64,000 nt of DNA from Sphagnum compactum. Lineage: Eukaryota; Bryophyta; Sphagnopsida; Sphagnales. Below, one piece after another: positions 37,505-49,880 of this stretch; position 1 is the first letter of the stretch; every line of letters begins with the position of its first letter. The stretch spans positions 10,478,001 to 10,542,000 of the forward strand of contig OZ234497.1 in assembly GCA_965153455.1 (NCBI GenBank), given 5' to 3'. The notes beneath the pieces are model-generated. The model searched no databases and was not told the DNA's origin. It saw nothing but the letters and a program-made list of their open reading frames with translations. Made by a program: the position numbers and the translations under genes.

Positions 37505-40500
37505 ATGGCATCGTTTGAGGGAGAGAGCGCTAAAGTCATTGACAAGTTCAATGGGGAGAACTTCAACCTTTGGAAGTTCAAGATGGAGATGGTGTTGGCC
37601 TCCATGGACCTTTGGGAGATTGTCGACAGGTCCGAGGAGGCTCCACCATCCAATGCGGACCCCAAAGTCATCAAGGAGTACCAACGGCGCGCGAAGAAGG
37701 CCATGTCCACCATTGGCATCAACTTGGTGGATAGTCAACTTCACCACATCAAGAGGTGGACCCGCGGACGCATGGAAGACACTTTGCAACATCCACGAGA
37801 CGCGGAGCTTGTCTAACATCCTCTTCATTTGCCGCAAGTTCTTCACGTGCAAGATGTAAGAGGGAGAGGACCTTCTAGACCACATTAACAAGGTCAAGGC
37901 GCTTGCGGATCAACTTGCTTGTTTGGAGGTGCCCGTGAGGGATGAGGATGTTATGATGACCTTGCTTGAGAGCTTGCCACCCTCCTACGAGTACCTAATC
38001 ACCGCCTTGGAGACCTTGCCCATGCAAAACCTCACCATGCACTTCGTGACCACACGATTGATGCATGAAGTGTCCAAGAGGAGGGAGAAGGAGCCGCAAG
38101 GTGATGATGCGGCGATGGTGTCAATGCAAGGAAGAGGAGGGACCACATCTACACGCAAAGACACTAAGACATGCTACTATTGTGGCAAACCGCGCCACAT
38201 TGCACGATTTTGCTTCAAGGCCAAGAACAACAACAAGGAGAAGGAGAATGCCAACAAAGCCAAGGACGATGATGACTATTCCTTTCCAACAAAGGATGGA
38301 AACCATTGCAAGGCCATATGCAAGTGGATCATGGACTCGGGAGCCACCAAGCATATGACCTCTCATAGAGCCGCATTCGACACGTATGAGGTAATTCCAA
38401 CACGCAATGTGCATATGGGTGATGATAGCATTGTTGAGGCAATTGGAATGGGGTCCATCCTTGTGGAAGTGATGGTGAAAGGGCGAACCAAGAAGATTAG
38501 AATCAAGGACGTGCTCCATGTGCCAAAATTGCATGCCAACTTGCTTTTGGTGAGCAAAATCTTGTCAAGTGGGTGCAAAGTGCAATTCAACATGACTGAG
38601 TGCATTGTGAGGGCATTTGATGGAGAGGTGATTGCAATAGCGCTACGCGAAGGCAACTTGTATCAAGTGACCTTCACCAAGGTGTGTGAGGTGCATGTGG
38701 CCAACGTGGCCCAAACTTCCACAATTGATGGTGCATTGGAGCTTTGGCATCGCCGCCTCGGTCATTTGAACGTCAAAGGTGTGCATGCGCTCCAAAACAT
38801 GGTGAGTGGTATGAACCTTGGAAACATGCCTTGCCCTACATCTTCATTTGTTTGTGAAGGGTGCATTGAGGGAAAATAACATCGCAATCCATTTCCAAGC
38901 GATGGAGGGATGCGTGCCACCAAGCCCTTGGAGATTGTGCATTCGGACGAGGACCACATCCTTGGGTGGTGCAAGGTACTTTGTGACATACATTGACGAC
39001 TTTTCAAGGAAGGTGTGGGTGTACTTGTTGAAGTCCAAAGGGGAGTGCTTGGAAAAGTTCAAGGAATTCAAGGCACTTGTGGAGACACAATCGGTGCACA
39101 AGATCAAGGTGTTTCGATCGGACAATGGAGGGGAATACATTTCCAAGGAATTCAAGCGCTTCTTGAAGGCACACAGCATTGAGAAGCAAACCTCCACACC
39201 GTATAGGCCTCAACAAAACGGAGTGGCGGAACGTGCAAACCGCACCTTTGTGGAGATGGCGAGGAGCATGCTTCATGCTCAAAACCTCAAGAAGTCACTT
39301 TGGGCGGAAGCAGTGGTGAATGCGGCCTACACAAGGAATCGATGTCCATCAAGGGTGTTGCCGTCCATCACACCCGAGGAAGCGTGGAGTGGGAGAAAAC
39401 CTTGCATTTCACACATGCGTGTGTTTGGATGCATTGCGTATGCCATGGTGCCGGACGAGAAGAGGGGTAAGCTTGATGCAAAGGGCACAAAATGCTTGTT
39501 TCTTGGGTATTGTGAAGGCACCAAGGCATATAGGCTCATGTGTGTGCAATCCAAGAAGATCATCAAGTGTAGGGATGTTGAGTTCATGGAGGATAGCACT
39601 AGTGTCGGCAATGATTTGGAGATGCGTCCAAGTGGGAGAAATGAGACCCCTAATGTGGTGATTGTGGACACATCTTCCAAATCGCCCTGTGTGGATGATG
39701 ATGAGGGCGCAACTGATGCCAAAGAAGATCTAAGCAATCAAGAGGCACCGGCAACCCCAGGGTGTTCATCAACACCTTCAACACCATCTAAAGATGCAAG
39801 CACAAGTGGTGAACAAGAGGGGCAGCCCTCGGAGGAGCGTAGGTACCCCTTGAAGGAGCGGCGACCGCTTGGAGAATGGTGGAAGAACCACATCCTACCC
39901 CAACAAGATGTGGAACATGCTAATGCTGATTGTCTTGATGATCCTTCGAATTTGTGTGATGCAATGCGTTCGAAGGATGCAAGCAAGTGGGAGGCGGCCA
40001 TGCAAGAGGAGTATGGCTCACTCATGGCTAATGGCACGTGGGAGTTGGTGCCTCTTCCAAAGGATCGTAAGAGTGTGGGATGCAAGTGGGTGTTTCGCAC
40101 AAAAAAGGATGCATCGGGCCATATCGTGAGGCACAAGGCAAGGTTGGTGGCCAAGGGGTACTCTCAAGTTGAGGGTGTGGACTTCAATGAGACATTTGCC
40201 CCGGTGGCCAAGTTCACCACCATTAGATGCATGCTTGTAATTGGAGCTGCCATGGACTTGGAGATCCACCAAATGGACGTGAAGACTACATTCTTGAATG
40301 GGGAATTGGAGGAGGACATCTACATGGACCAACCACAAGGATTCGTGTAAGTTGAAGAAGTCCTTGTACGGGCTCAAGCAATCACCGCGAGCATGGTACC
40401 AACACATTGACATGTTCTTCACCCATGAAGGCTTTTCTAGGAGCCAAGCGGACCATTCTTTGTACGTCAAGCAAACGGGTGAGTACTTGTTGATAGTAAT

Positions 40501-41602
40501 CATCTATGTGGATGATTTAATCATCTATGTGGATGATTTAATCATCTTAGCAAGCAATGTGAGCATTTTGAAGTGGTTGAAGTCAAGGCTTGAAGATGAA
40601 TTTGAGATGAGTGATCTTGGAGAGTTGCACTATTGCCTTGGCGTGGAGTTTGAGAGAGACCGTGCGAACCGCACCATAATCATGAGCCAAAGCAAGTACA
40701 TTGAGGAGGTGCTCAAGCGCTTCAACATGGAGGAGTGCAAGCCCATCGGAACTCCGCTTGATGTGAATTCCAAGCTCTTGAAGCTCACAGAGGAGGAGTT
40801 TCAAGGCATTCAACAGGAGATGCAAGGCATTCCATACAAGGCGGCGGTGGGATCATTGATGTATGCCATGGTGGGCACACGGCCAGATCTTGCATTCCCG
40901 GTGAGCATGGTGAGTCAATTCATGTCAAGAGTTGGTCCTTCCCATTGGATGGTGGTGAAACGCATCATGCGGTACTTGAAGGGCACTTTGGACTTGAAAT
41001 TGTTCCTTGGAGGCAAGGATGTTAGTTTGAGGGGATATTGTGATGCCAATTGGGGTGGAGATGCAAATGAGCGGCGTTCTACCCCGGGGTACGTGTTCTT
41101 TATTGGAGTGGGAGCCGTCTCATGGAATTGCAAGAGACAACCTACAATTGCCTTGTCTACCACGGAGGCCGAATACATGGCCACCAGTCAATGCACCAAG
41201 GAGGCCATATGGTTGAGGAAGTTGATGGCGGATGTGGGACTTGTGCAAGATGGAGCAACAAGCATCATGTGTGACAATCAAGGATGCATTGCACTTGCAA
41301 AGAACCTTACCCACCACTTTCGCACAAAGCACATTGACATACAACACCACTTCATTCGAGAGAAGTTGGAGAGTGGAGAAATAGGCCTCAAGTATTGCCC
41401 AACTCAAGATATGGTGGCGGATGTGTTGACAAAGGCATTGGCAAAGGAGCGGCATCAAAACCTTACAAGAAGCATGGGATTGGGAGTCTTAGATTACTTG
41501 CAAAGTGGGAGTGTTGAAGATTATGATGTAGATGTTAGAAACATAGATAATGGTGTGGTATATAGTATTAACAATAAGTGTTGCAAGCAATCAAAGACAT
41601 AG
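37505..41602 (+). pseudogene. Copia gag-pol polyprotein, disrupted
   Basis: Gag starts at 37505 (MASFEGESAKVIDKFNGENF). The frame shifts near 37755-37770, and a TAA stands at 37857-37859 before EGEDLLDHINKVKALADQ. The CCHC knuckle is at about 38168-38212 (CYYCGKPRHIARFC) and the protease motif is W-I-M-D-S-G-A-T near 38330. A TAA at 38877-38879 and a small deletion near 38952 fall inside the integrase. The integrase core has the D...D...E pattern (YIDDFSRKVWVYLL, FRSDNGGEY, QQNGVAERANR). RT runs from KWVFRTKKDASG, with a shift near 40349. The catalytic YVDD box is present twice (40499-40540). RNase H (YCDANWGGD, ALSTTEAEYMA, DVLTKALAKERH) ends at 41602. Each break would stop protein production. 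Confidence 0.93.
40499..40540 (+). repeat. 21-bp tandem duplication in the copia RT active site
   Basis: Two exact 21-bp copies (40499-40519 and 40520-40540) encode I-I-Y-V-D-D-L twice in frame. The YVDD box holds two of the three catalytic aspartates of copia RT. The duplication keeps the frame but should distort the active-site hairpin. Confidence 0.95.
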
Positions 41603-41905
41603 GTAGATTTGAGAGGGCTTGGTGACGGCTAGGGTTAGGGTTTGGCGGCGGCTAGGATTAGGGCTTGGTGACGGCTAAGGTTAGGGTTTGGTGGCGGCTA
41701 GGGTTAGGCGGCGGCTAGGTTAGGGTTAAGTGGCGGCTACTTTAGGGTTAGTAGATAGTATATAAGGGTTTGGTTTTGAGGAGGCTTTTATTCTCTCTTT
41801 TATGGTTTTTGAGTGCACATAGAAGCTTCAAGCCTTGTTAGATATTACAAGCCATACTTTTATGATTGTAACATTTGAAGCATATAACCTTTGTAATTTC
41901 CAATT
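41512..41905 (+). repeat. Copia right LTR
   Basis: It has the same length as the left LTR with about 16 differences by eye. It contains the same telomere-like units at about 41621-41750, and is followed by CTTTA at 41906-41910. Confidence 0.93.
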
Positions 41906-41910
41906 CTTTA

Positions 41911-43340
41911 GTGATAGTCCATCCAACAATGCAACGATTTTGAACTCTTATTTGAGTAGGCATCTCGTCAATATCCATTTCTCCTACTTCAAGTTGGAAG
42001 AAAATTCTGTTAAGGGAATAGGCAAATTACATTCTTTGGGATGTACAAGGCATTATGGATAGGGATTGATCATTGATCATTGAACATTAGCGTTTGAATT
42101 TTGCATTCTTGTTTAGTTTTGATTCATGTTGATGGTGACTTGGGGACTACCCAAAGGAGGGAGTTTTGGGAAAGTGAATAACATTTTAAGACACACAATT
42201 TTGGAATAAAGAGAGAGATGTAGGTACTTTGTAGTATAAATTACAAATTTTGGTTTGGAATACCATAGATTTAATCTTGCTGTTTGATTACATTTCAATA
42301 GAACATGGATTTTTTTGTTGTATTTGGATTGAAGTTTTCAATAAACTAGGGAAATACATACTTCTACAATGATTTCCATATTCAGATTGTTGTGTGAATT
42401 ATCTGTAGTATAAAAAATCATGAAATGAATTATAATTATGTTTCTGGTTTTCTTACATTGTATTCTAAAGTACAAATTTTATCTACCTGAAATAACCATG
42501 AATTTGGTGTTTTAATGGATTGTAGACACATTTGTGTTTAAAATCATTGCAAAAATTAGGAATGTGTGAATATGTAGTGAAAATTTAATGTTTTAATAAG
42601 TGTGGAGTAGTTTTGGAGGAATTTAATCCACATCTACCAAGTCTTTGGTAAAAGTTGTTTGAAAGTATCAAGGGTTATAGCTATTTGAACAAGTAATACA
42701 AATATCGGTTCGATAAGTATATTAGAAAAAAAAAGTAGTACACATATAGGTTCAACAGGTACATATACATGTTCAACTAGGTTCAAACTTGCTGATGTAA
42801 TCAAATTAACAAGTTGTTATAACCTGATTAGTATAAGGACAATTATGGTTCCTATAAAAAAATAGTCGTGGTTTTGTAGCAAACATTAAATCATGTTCTT
42901 CGTTAGATATTCCAGAATGGAAATCATAACAAATTAACACTTCTTGACGTTTAGTTGGTGCTCCAAGTTTCTTAGTAACAGGTATAATTCTAACTATACC
43001 GGTTCTTTATATAGTGATAGTATTGTTGCCCCAATCATGAAACACTTTAACATCCTTAAACCAAGGGCGGCCTAACAACATTAAGTAGTTAAAGTCTAAA
43101 AGACTATACTATATCACAGTAAAAGTTATTGCATAAGGAATTCCATGAACAAGAATTTTAAGATCTTTTATCAAACCTAAAGGTTTGGCAATGGTTTGAT
43201 CAGCCATGCGTAGGTTGTAAGGTGTGGGTTTTGGTTTTGATAGACCTAACTATACTTTTAATTTTTCTATAATGATTTTACCTCCAAAACCACCATCTAG
43301 AAGTACATCTTCAGTAAAATTCTTCCCTATTTGAACTTGT
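41911..43340 (-). pseudogene. Ty3/gypsy protease and right-hand linker piece
   Basis: At 43337-42998 the minus strand reads as a plant gypsy retropepsin region (FTEDVLLDGGFGGKIIIEKL, YNLRMADQTIAKPLGLIKDL, LMLLGRPWFKDVKVFHDWG) with TAG stops near 43250 and 43090. The active-site triplet is D-G-G. After a poorly readable AT-rich part, 42010-41911 again reads as pol (for example QNRCIVGWTITK), and its frame runs into the target site of the copia element and on at 36576. This is the upstream end of the gypsy coding line that I can recognise. Confidence 0.78.
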
Positions 43341-43598
43341 ATCATTGCCATCTAATGATCAATGGCAACTGAAGCAACTACCGGTTCTAGTACAGTAGGT
43401 TTTGATGGTACCGGGTCAAAGAACCCTAAACCCTAAGAACTCGTTGAAACAAATATTGGATTTGTTACAAAACTATCGAAACCTATGAGTGTCAAGACCG
43501 AAGAGTTTGTTGAAACAAACACATTAATGAGTGAAGCTCGAAGCGATTTTGTACTTACAGTAGTGTTGCGAACTTGATACTAGCATTGTTACACATAC

Positions 43599-43687
43599 GA
43601 GCTTGTGGAACAATGGTTGTGCTCTCAACTCACGCGCAGCATACGTGAGCTTGTGGAATAGTGGTTGTGCAAACAACTCACGCACAA
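43599..43687. repeat. Two direct copies of a 41-bp unit
   Basis: Copies at 43599-43639 and 43647-43687 both start GAGCTTGTGGAA and end AACTCACGC, with a few differences. The unit is non-coding as far as I can see. Confidence 0.7.
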
Positions 43688-43817
43688 TGAACCAAAATTG
43701 TTACAAAGAAGTGCATAGAATCACTTCTTGCACAAATTTTCAGTGAAGGTCTGTATTTTCTAACTATTTGTGCTCATGGTTTTTTGTGGTTATAGGTTTG
43801 AGTGCAATGGTGGGGAT

Positions 43818-43889
43818 GTGTTGTGGCAAGAAGGTGTGCAACCAGACCCTGTCACTTACGTGAATGTGCTAAATGTAAATGCTAGTGTA
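43818..43889 (+). pseudogene. PPR protein fragment
   Basis: The plus strand reads WQEGVQPDPVTYVNVLNVNA, close to the repeat core of plant pentatricopeptide-repeat proteins (a V-x-P-D-x-V-T-F turn followed by V-L-x-A). PPR proteins bind organellar RNA. Only this one repeat is readable; flanking sequence in all frames has stops, so it is a relic and not a gene. Confidence 0.6.
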
Positions 43890-46800
43890 ATGGAATGGAC
43901 GATGAAGCAATGGACTTGAAGCAATGGACGATGTGTTATGAATAGTTCATCAAAGCCAGTGCGGGTTAGGTGGCTTTTGTCCCCAATAGCTTGGTGGATA
44001 AATTTCCACCTATTGTCCATTGGAAGAATCGGACACACATTATTTGGTTGTTGTGAAAAGGTTGGATTTGTTGGGTCCTAGAGGTTGCCAGGTTTTTCAT
44101 GTATTGCGACAGTTTGTGTTACTAATCAACTAGTTGTTGCCCTCTATTTCATCTCTCTGCAGCCAACTCTTTGTTGCCATAATGGAAATAGAATCAAGTG
44201 GAAGCTTCACATGCTTTCAACTGCACCCATAAGGTTAGGACTACACTTGTTTTCATGTTTATCTTCATAAAGTTGTCATGGACATTTGGTTACAATCTCA
44301 ACTGCACATCATGAGGATGGATAGGTTAAACTTGCCAATATTGTTTTTCTAATTGTTGTGGAAATTGGTTATGCTAGAAATGATGCAGGATATGATAGTG
44401 AGTTGGCAGCTAGGGTTTTGCACGTGAGCTAGTGGATCTCATTTCACCTAATCCATTGACATTGTCTACCTATGTTGATATCAAATCCCGGAGGTGACTC
44501 TAGTGAGTGATGTGCTACTTGATCTGTCCAACTACATTTGAAATAAATGTTTTGAAGAAAGCTATTGGTTACCGGCATCCAAGGGCATTACAAATCTTGG
44601 CCTCTTCACATCACCATAAAGCTAACCTCAAATGCATGCTTCCAATATGTTTATAATTGCCTGAGAAATCTTGGCTCCATATGTAGTTTGACATGATGGT
44701 TTTGTCCATTATGGTTGAAGGTTAAATTGTTTGAAGCACATGTGGTAACTTGTCGATGAGGAAAAGGAGGTGATGTGCACTTCATAGTGATGCAGTTTGA
44801 AAACATGGGTAGATGGGGATCCAAGACCCCTTGATGCTGCAAATGTGGTAAGCCTTGCGACTCACAAAACTTCAAAGTCTGCCTCTAGATTGATGTTACT
44901 ACACTGCATTATAATGTATATTTGTTATCACCCTAACAATTAAGTGGATTACTTTGTGTTGTTGCCACATCTTGTAACACTTGGAATAATTGTGTCTCTT
45001 TTAACAGTTGAACTATTAAACTTTTGCACGTGTACCATGGAACTATAATTGTTTACTGCAGGTGAAGTCTCTAAGGGTTTGTGGTGCTAATCACACAAGT
45101 ACTTTGTATATTGTGTGTTCTAATGTATCTTGAATGTGTTAGACAAGGTCAACCACCTTGGGTAGCAGGAAGGAAGTATAGTTGAAGCTGATGAACTCTG
45201 GTGGAAATGGTCATGCGTCTTTTAGGCAACATTGAAGCACCAATGGAAGAAAATTGAATAGAAGTACACTTCCATAGCAGGTGAGTTTTATTAATAGCTT
45301 TTGCCAAAAGAAATGACCAAAAGTGTTATTGTTGTTCCCAATACACCTTAATAGTTCCTCTGTTCCAAAGCCAATTACCAAGAGTGTCATGTGTAGGCAA
45401 GAGTAACACAACTCCTTTTTTTGTGCAACAGTCAACTAAACCTATGCATCTTCTTGCTTATTACACTCATCCAAGATTAGCTACATGTTGTAGCTAACCA
45501 ATTGTCATATATTTGTGAGGCCATGGGACTGAAACCAACTAGGTAAACAATTAGTGGCGTTCATGTACTTACATGGTTTGATGTGTGTAAAAGGAAGTTA
45601 TCATGTAGTCAAGCATATTCTTTGAGCATCTAAGAAACTGAAGGAAGTCCTTCATTTAGATAGTTGGAAAAAATTGATCATAAAGTTGTATCTCTATTAC
45701 CAAAATTGAGAGTCAAAAAATATGTATATGGGCCTCTCTAATGCTATAGATGATAGAAAGTTAGTCTTATGTATATTGGAGAATATTTACAAACTTGTAC
45801 CTGCACATGGATAATTGCTATGGGACAATGAGGTGGAAGCTACGTATTGTAGCTACAAGAAAGGGGATTGAGTTTCATAGCATTGTCAGCCCAAAAGTTA
45901 CCTTCTAATACATTAGGCCTTTTGGCAAGGTGAATTTCTTTTCCAATATGTCATCATAGTGGATGTTGATGTTATTGTTGATGGTTTAAGTCTTTTCCTA
46001 TCTCAAAGTTCTTGTTTGGAAACTATAGAATGAGGATATATAGCCTGTACATGAGGCATCAACCCTTTGTGTGTTTGTGTTTTTGGATATTATCTCTGCC
46101 AATCATTGAACAGTCTATTGGGAGAAGTGGAAATCTGGCCATGTGTGTAAACTAGTTGCATTTTGAGGATTTGGATTGGTAACTAGAAGTTGTACTAAGG
46201 ATAAGATTTGCTAGAAGATTGTTGATCTTTCTATGTTTACACATAATTGAGTGGCGCCATTCTTATTACAAGCATGTAAAGTATGTTAGGATAGCCAATT
46301 GTGAATTGTAATGGACATTGTGGATATGTTTGCAAGAAGGAACTACTAACCAACTTTTACCATATTTCTTGCAAGGTTGAGAAAAGAATTTCTAAATGTG
46401 TCCACAACTCAATATCATAATCCATTAGCAAGTGTGATCATGTCAACCAAGGCTAGTTTCACTTTTGGATTTACTCTAGTCTTGGGCTTCATCAAAATGA
46501 ATTTGATGTCTAAACTTGTCTAATGTTTCCCATGGATTCAATTGGGAAGAAATATTCAAAGGATACTTTTTTGTTATTATTCCATAAGGTTGTGGCATAT
46601 TATTGTTTGTGATGCATTTCTTGTTCAAATAATTTGATAGGTTATGAGATGTCAAGTACTCTTGCAATTATATGTTGGATTTTTTATGTTGGGTGTGCAA
46701 GTGGTAGGCATTGATATGTTGTCAAAACCATTGTTGCCCACAATTGGTGACGCCAATGTTGGATGACACACAAACATGGGGGTATGTTTCATTTGTTGGT

Positions 46801-47471
46801 TTGTTGTGTTTTACTCAAAGCCAAGAGATGGTTGACATCCTTGTGACCATAGTGGCATAGTAGTCCAAATTTCCTTTTTTTCACATAAAATAGTATCCCA
46901 TGCTTTGGGACACCTTTTATCTTGCATGTACAGGTTTACTTAGAGCTAGCCATAGGGATGTGGAACATAGAACAAGGAGGTGAATTCACACACAACCTTA
47001 CCTTTATATATGCTTTGGTCACGGCACATCCAATTGCATGTTGCCATTTATATTATTCAAAAAGTTGCTAGGTACATCCAATTGTTGCCACTTATATTGT
47101 TTAGATTAATCAATTTATTTGGAATATGTCTAAAAGAAAAGAGCCAGTTGAAAGGAAGGATGAGTGTAAATTCTTAATTTCTATTCATGTCATTGTAGCT
47201 ATTGTTCAAATGCATGGATGTAGAGAAATAAAACTTTAAACCTGCCTTTTAATGAAACTTGTAGAGATTTTTTTTCATTATATCCAATCCATTTTGCATA
47301 GCCAATTCAATTATGTTGGATTGCCCATGCTTGCTAAACAAGATGCAATTGCAACGAGAGTGGGCAAATGCTACATTGTCCTTTTTGGTTGGATGCGTGT
47401 AAATGGTTTAACAGTTGATATTGTGATAGTGCAAACCACACAAAAAGAAAGACTTCTATTAGTGATAAAAC
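43890..47471. other. Intergenic stretch, no gene seen
   Basis: About 3.6 kb with only short frames. It has slightly higher GC than the arrays to the right and may contain more decayed exons or transposon DNA, but I recognise nothing in it. Confidence 0.45.
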
Positions 47472-48447
47472 ATGGCAAGTGGTAGGAGGCAACTAGATGA
47501 TCCTCTCAGGCTTACAGCTAGGGATGACAAGTTATGGGCTAGAAAGCTGTCATGGGCCCAACAACATGGCATGAATAAAATGCGGTGTCCATGTAATAAG
47601 TGCGTAGGAAAGGGGAGGCCAATCTTGTTTGACACAGTTTGAAGACACCTCATCTTGAATGGTAGGCACTCTTTGTATAGAGTTTGGAAGGGCCTAGGGG
47701 AAATCAATGACTCTGATGAAGAATGGGTTGCAGCAACTAAAGGGTCATAACACACAGCAAGGTAGTTGGCGGATGAGGGTGTCCACATGAAACAACTTTA
47801 GATGATCTATTCCCAGCTCCAAATGCTGAAGTAGGCATGGAGAATGCTCACTTGAACCCGAATTCAAGGGAAGATGGAATTGGCATGGTCTAAGAGGTAT
47901 GTGATGTCATGGAAGAGTTGGCAGTTGTGCCGGAGAGCATGACAGGGCAAGATGAAGGCAATGTAGAAGGAAATATAGGAGACAACCATGAAGGATTTAC
48001 AGCAGACCTTGATGAGGACATCTTTAGTGAAGGTCAATACTTGCGAGAAGCATGCCAACCCTTATATAGTGGTGTTAGGTCATCAATGCTAGCAATCACA
48101 CTCCTGTTGATGAACGTCTGCAAGGTGCATGGTGTCTCCAACAAGTTTGTTGATGAACTATTAACATTACTTCACAAGCATTTATTACCACTAGATAATT
48201 GTTTGCCACCAATAATGTACGCAACTAAAACCTTAACCAGCAAGGTAGGCCTGAAATACAATAACATAGATGCATGTGTTAATGGATGTGTGTTGTTTTG
48301 GAAGGAATATGAGACGTTGGAAACATGTCCAAAGTGTGGATTAGCACGTTTTAAGGCATATGGCAAGTCAAATGTGGCCATTAAAATAGTTCAACACTTT
48401 CCATTGGTTCCTAGGCTAGAAGCATGTTTATCAACCTTTGTTGACTA
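47472..48447 (+). pseudogene. En/Spm (CACTA) transposase, N-terminal part, broken
   Basis: It starts at an ATG at 47472. The first part has the pattern of the transposase-associated domain of plant CACTA elements: a D-K-x-W start, then MRCPCNKCVGKGRP and RHLILNGRHSLYRVWKGLGE. A TGA at 47640-47642 and a TAA at 47748-47750 interrupt it. A second open part (47909-48447) matches the next conserved region (PLYSGVRSS, LPLDNCLPPIMYATKTL, VGLKYNNIDACVNGCVLFWK, TCPKCGLARF, HFPLVPRLEACLST). This family cuts and pastes elements whose ends begin CACTA. It may be the relic of an autonomous partner of the CACTA-like elements nearby, though its own ends are not found. Confidence 0.82.
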
Positions 48448-48641
48448 ACTATTGGAAGTATAATAGTCCATTGATGATTGCATGTTAGAAGCACAATGGT
48501 CTTCTATCAACTCAATAGTGAAATGCCCATGTTAGTGTGTCGCACCTTCCAATAGTCTAATCTAAACAAGATAGAAAACCACTTCACTCCATTCTTCCTT
48601 GCAAGCTCATCTTTTGCAAGCAGCCCACCGCTCGCAATCCA

Positions 48642-48923
48642 CTACGATCGTGTGGGTAACGCATGGGTAATAATATTTGTAGCATTAACCCTTGGTGGAG
48701 GATGTCCATATTCTTGAACCCCATCAAAGATAGCTAAGCTAGATTGGAATTCGTAATCCATTGGCATATTCTTATGTTGACATGAGTCATAAGAATGCAT
48801 TACCTTCATCCATGAAATATTGTGTGTGCTTAACATATTGGACATCCTTGATATCCTCTTGTGATGAGGCTTGGAAATTGTACCACATGCTAGAAGGTCA
48901 TGAAATTGTCCAAAGTATGACAA
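48642..48923 (-). pseudogene. Possible second En/Spm transposase piece, opposite strand
   Basis: A short minus-strand frame includes MPMDYEFQSSLAIFDG and EYGHPPPR. This order (a P-M-x-x-x-F stretch, then F-D-G, then a proline triplet) resembles a mid-domain part of plant En/Spm transposases. Being on the opposite strand from the fragment just to the left, it would imply an inversion or a second element. The match is short and weak. Confidence 0.35.
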
Positions 48924-49740
48924 CTCACATATTAAACTCTACTTCACCATTGAATCTTGTATATGCACCCCAATTTCTCACAAGTCTTTCAACTTTCCCA
49001 CCAAAGGCTCTAAGTAAAAATCAATGTCTTAAGGCCAAGGATGATCGATGATAACATTATGAAGTGTGATTTCGTTGTTAGCCAAGGTGGGATGTTGTAG
49101 TTCAATAATATAATCAGCCATATCAACCATGTTAATCACTTCTCTATGACAGGGTTTACAACATCAATTACAAGGCTTCTCGTGCAAATTTTGACTACCT
49201 TTCTACTAGAAACATCTAGAAAACAAGCAAGGTTTGAAACACTAAAGTTTATAAAAAAAATACAATTATATTGAAATGACAAGGAAGTAAATCACATGGG
49301 TTGAAGATGTTACAAACTATAATCATAAAACTATAACTTATAACAAACTAACTCCAAAGTACGTGTAATCTTAGATGGATCTAGAGTGTAATGCATGTAA
49401 AGCCATAGTGTAATGTATGTGGTAGTAAGCTTCTAACCCAAGTTGAATGAGCCTCAATACCCAAGTGGAATTTTAATGAACTATGTGGGATCAATCAAAC
49501 ATTAAGTAAGGAACTTGTGGCACATAAAATTCTAGTGAATTTAACATTTGAATTTTGTCCTATTTGTTGTTTAGAACTTTGCATCCCAAAAACCAACAAA
49601 ATGCACCACTTGCAAACAACAAATATGCATATATGACAATATGTGAGATTTACAAGCATTATACATATACAACAGTATGTCAAATCCACATGTAAGGCTC
49701 CTATGGGTACCTAATTATGATCTATGTGATTAAATAAAAA
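48924..49740. other. AT-rich stretch, no gene seen
   Basis: No supportable frame. Some short direct repeats occur (for example aatgtatg words near 49390-49420) but no structure that I can define. Confidence 0.4.
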
Positions 49741-49880
49741 AATTGAACTTACAATGAGTTTTAACAAAAACTCTTCTCTTGATTTGTGTGCTAGAAGGCT
49801 TGCAACCCCTCCCCCCCACCTCCCCGAAATAGCAAACACCGCCTGCAAGTGACATAAACACATACATGCACATATGATAA
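49741..49880 (+). repeat. Diverged repeat copy C
   Basis: It shares the words ttgaactt-caatga-tttaaca, gcttgcaacccc and caaacaccgcct with 53575-53700, and in inverse with 23400-23520. It ends shortly before the left terminus of the CACTA-like element at 49902. Confidence 0.5.

Larger units (their letters stand above)
36582..41905 (+). mobile_element. Ty1/copia LTR retrotransposon, full length but inactive
   Basis: This is a 5324-bp element with two 394-bp direct LTRs (36582-36975 and 41512-41905), a 5-bp duplication CTTTA, a purine-rich tract just before the right LTR (caaagtgggag, about 41501-41511) and the gag-integrase-RT-RNase H order of copia elements. A primer-site candidate after the left LTR (tGGTTATGGACC at 36975) resembles the initiator-methionine type only loosely. 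By eye the LTRs differ at about 16 positions (about 4%). It sits inside the gypsy element in the opposite orientation, so it is the younger of the two. Frame breaks in gag and pol make it non-autonomous. Confidence 0.95.
31467..43340 (-). mobile_element. Decayed Ty3/gypsy LTR retrotransposon, split by nested insertions
   Basis: Minus-strand order is protease (43337-42998), protease-RT linker (42010-41911 continued at 36576-36360), reverse transcriptase (34275-33720), RNase H (33409-33000), integrase zinc finger and core (32862-32180) and C-terminal pol (32154-31467). This protease-RT-RH-IN order is that of Ty3/gypsy elements. The coding line is broken by the copia insertion at 36582-41905 and by a second insertion of about 34.28-36.36 kb. 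Stops and shifts occur throughout, so the element is dead. I could not identify its LTRs or the gag expected to the right of 43.4 kb. Confidence 0.85.

Noticed and set aside
38844-41458. Several long minus-strand frames across the copia element
   Set aside because: They are antisense shadows of gag-pol, explained by its codon use.
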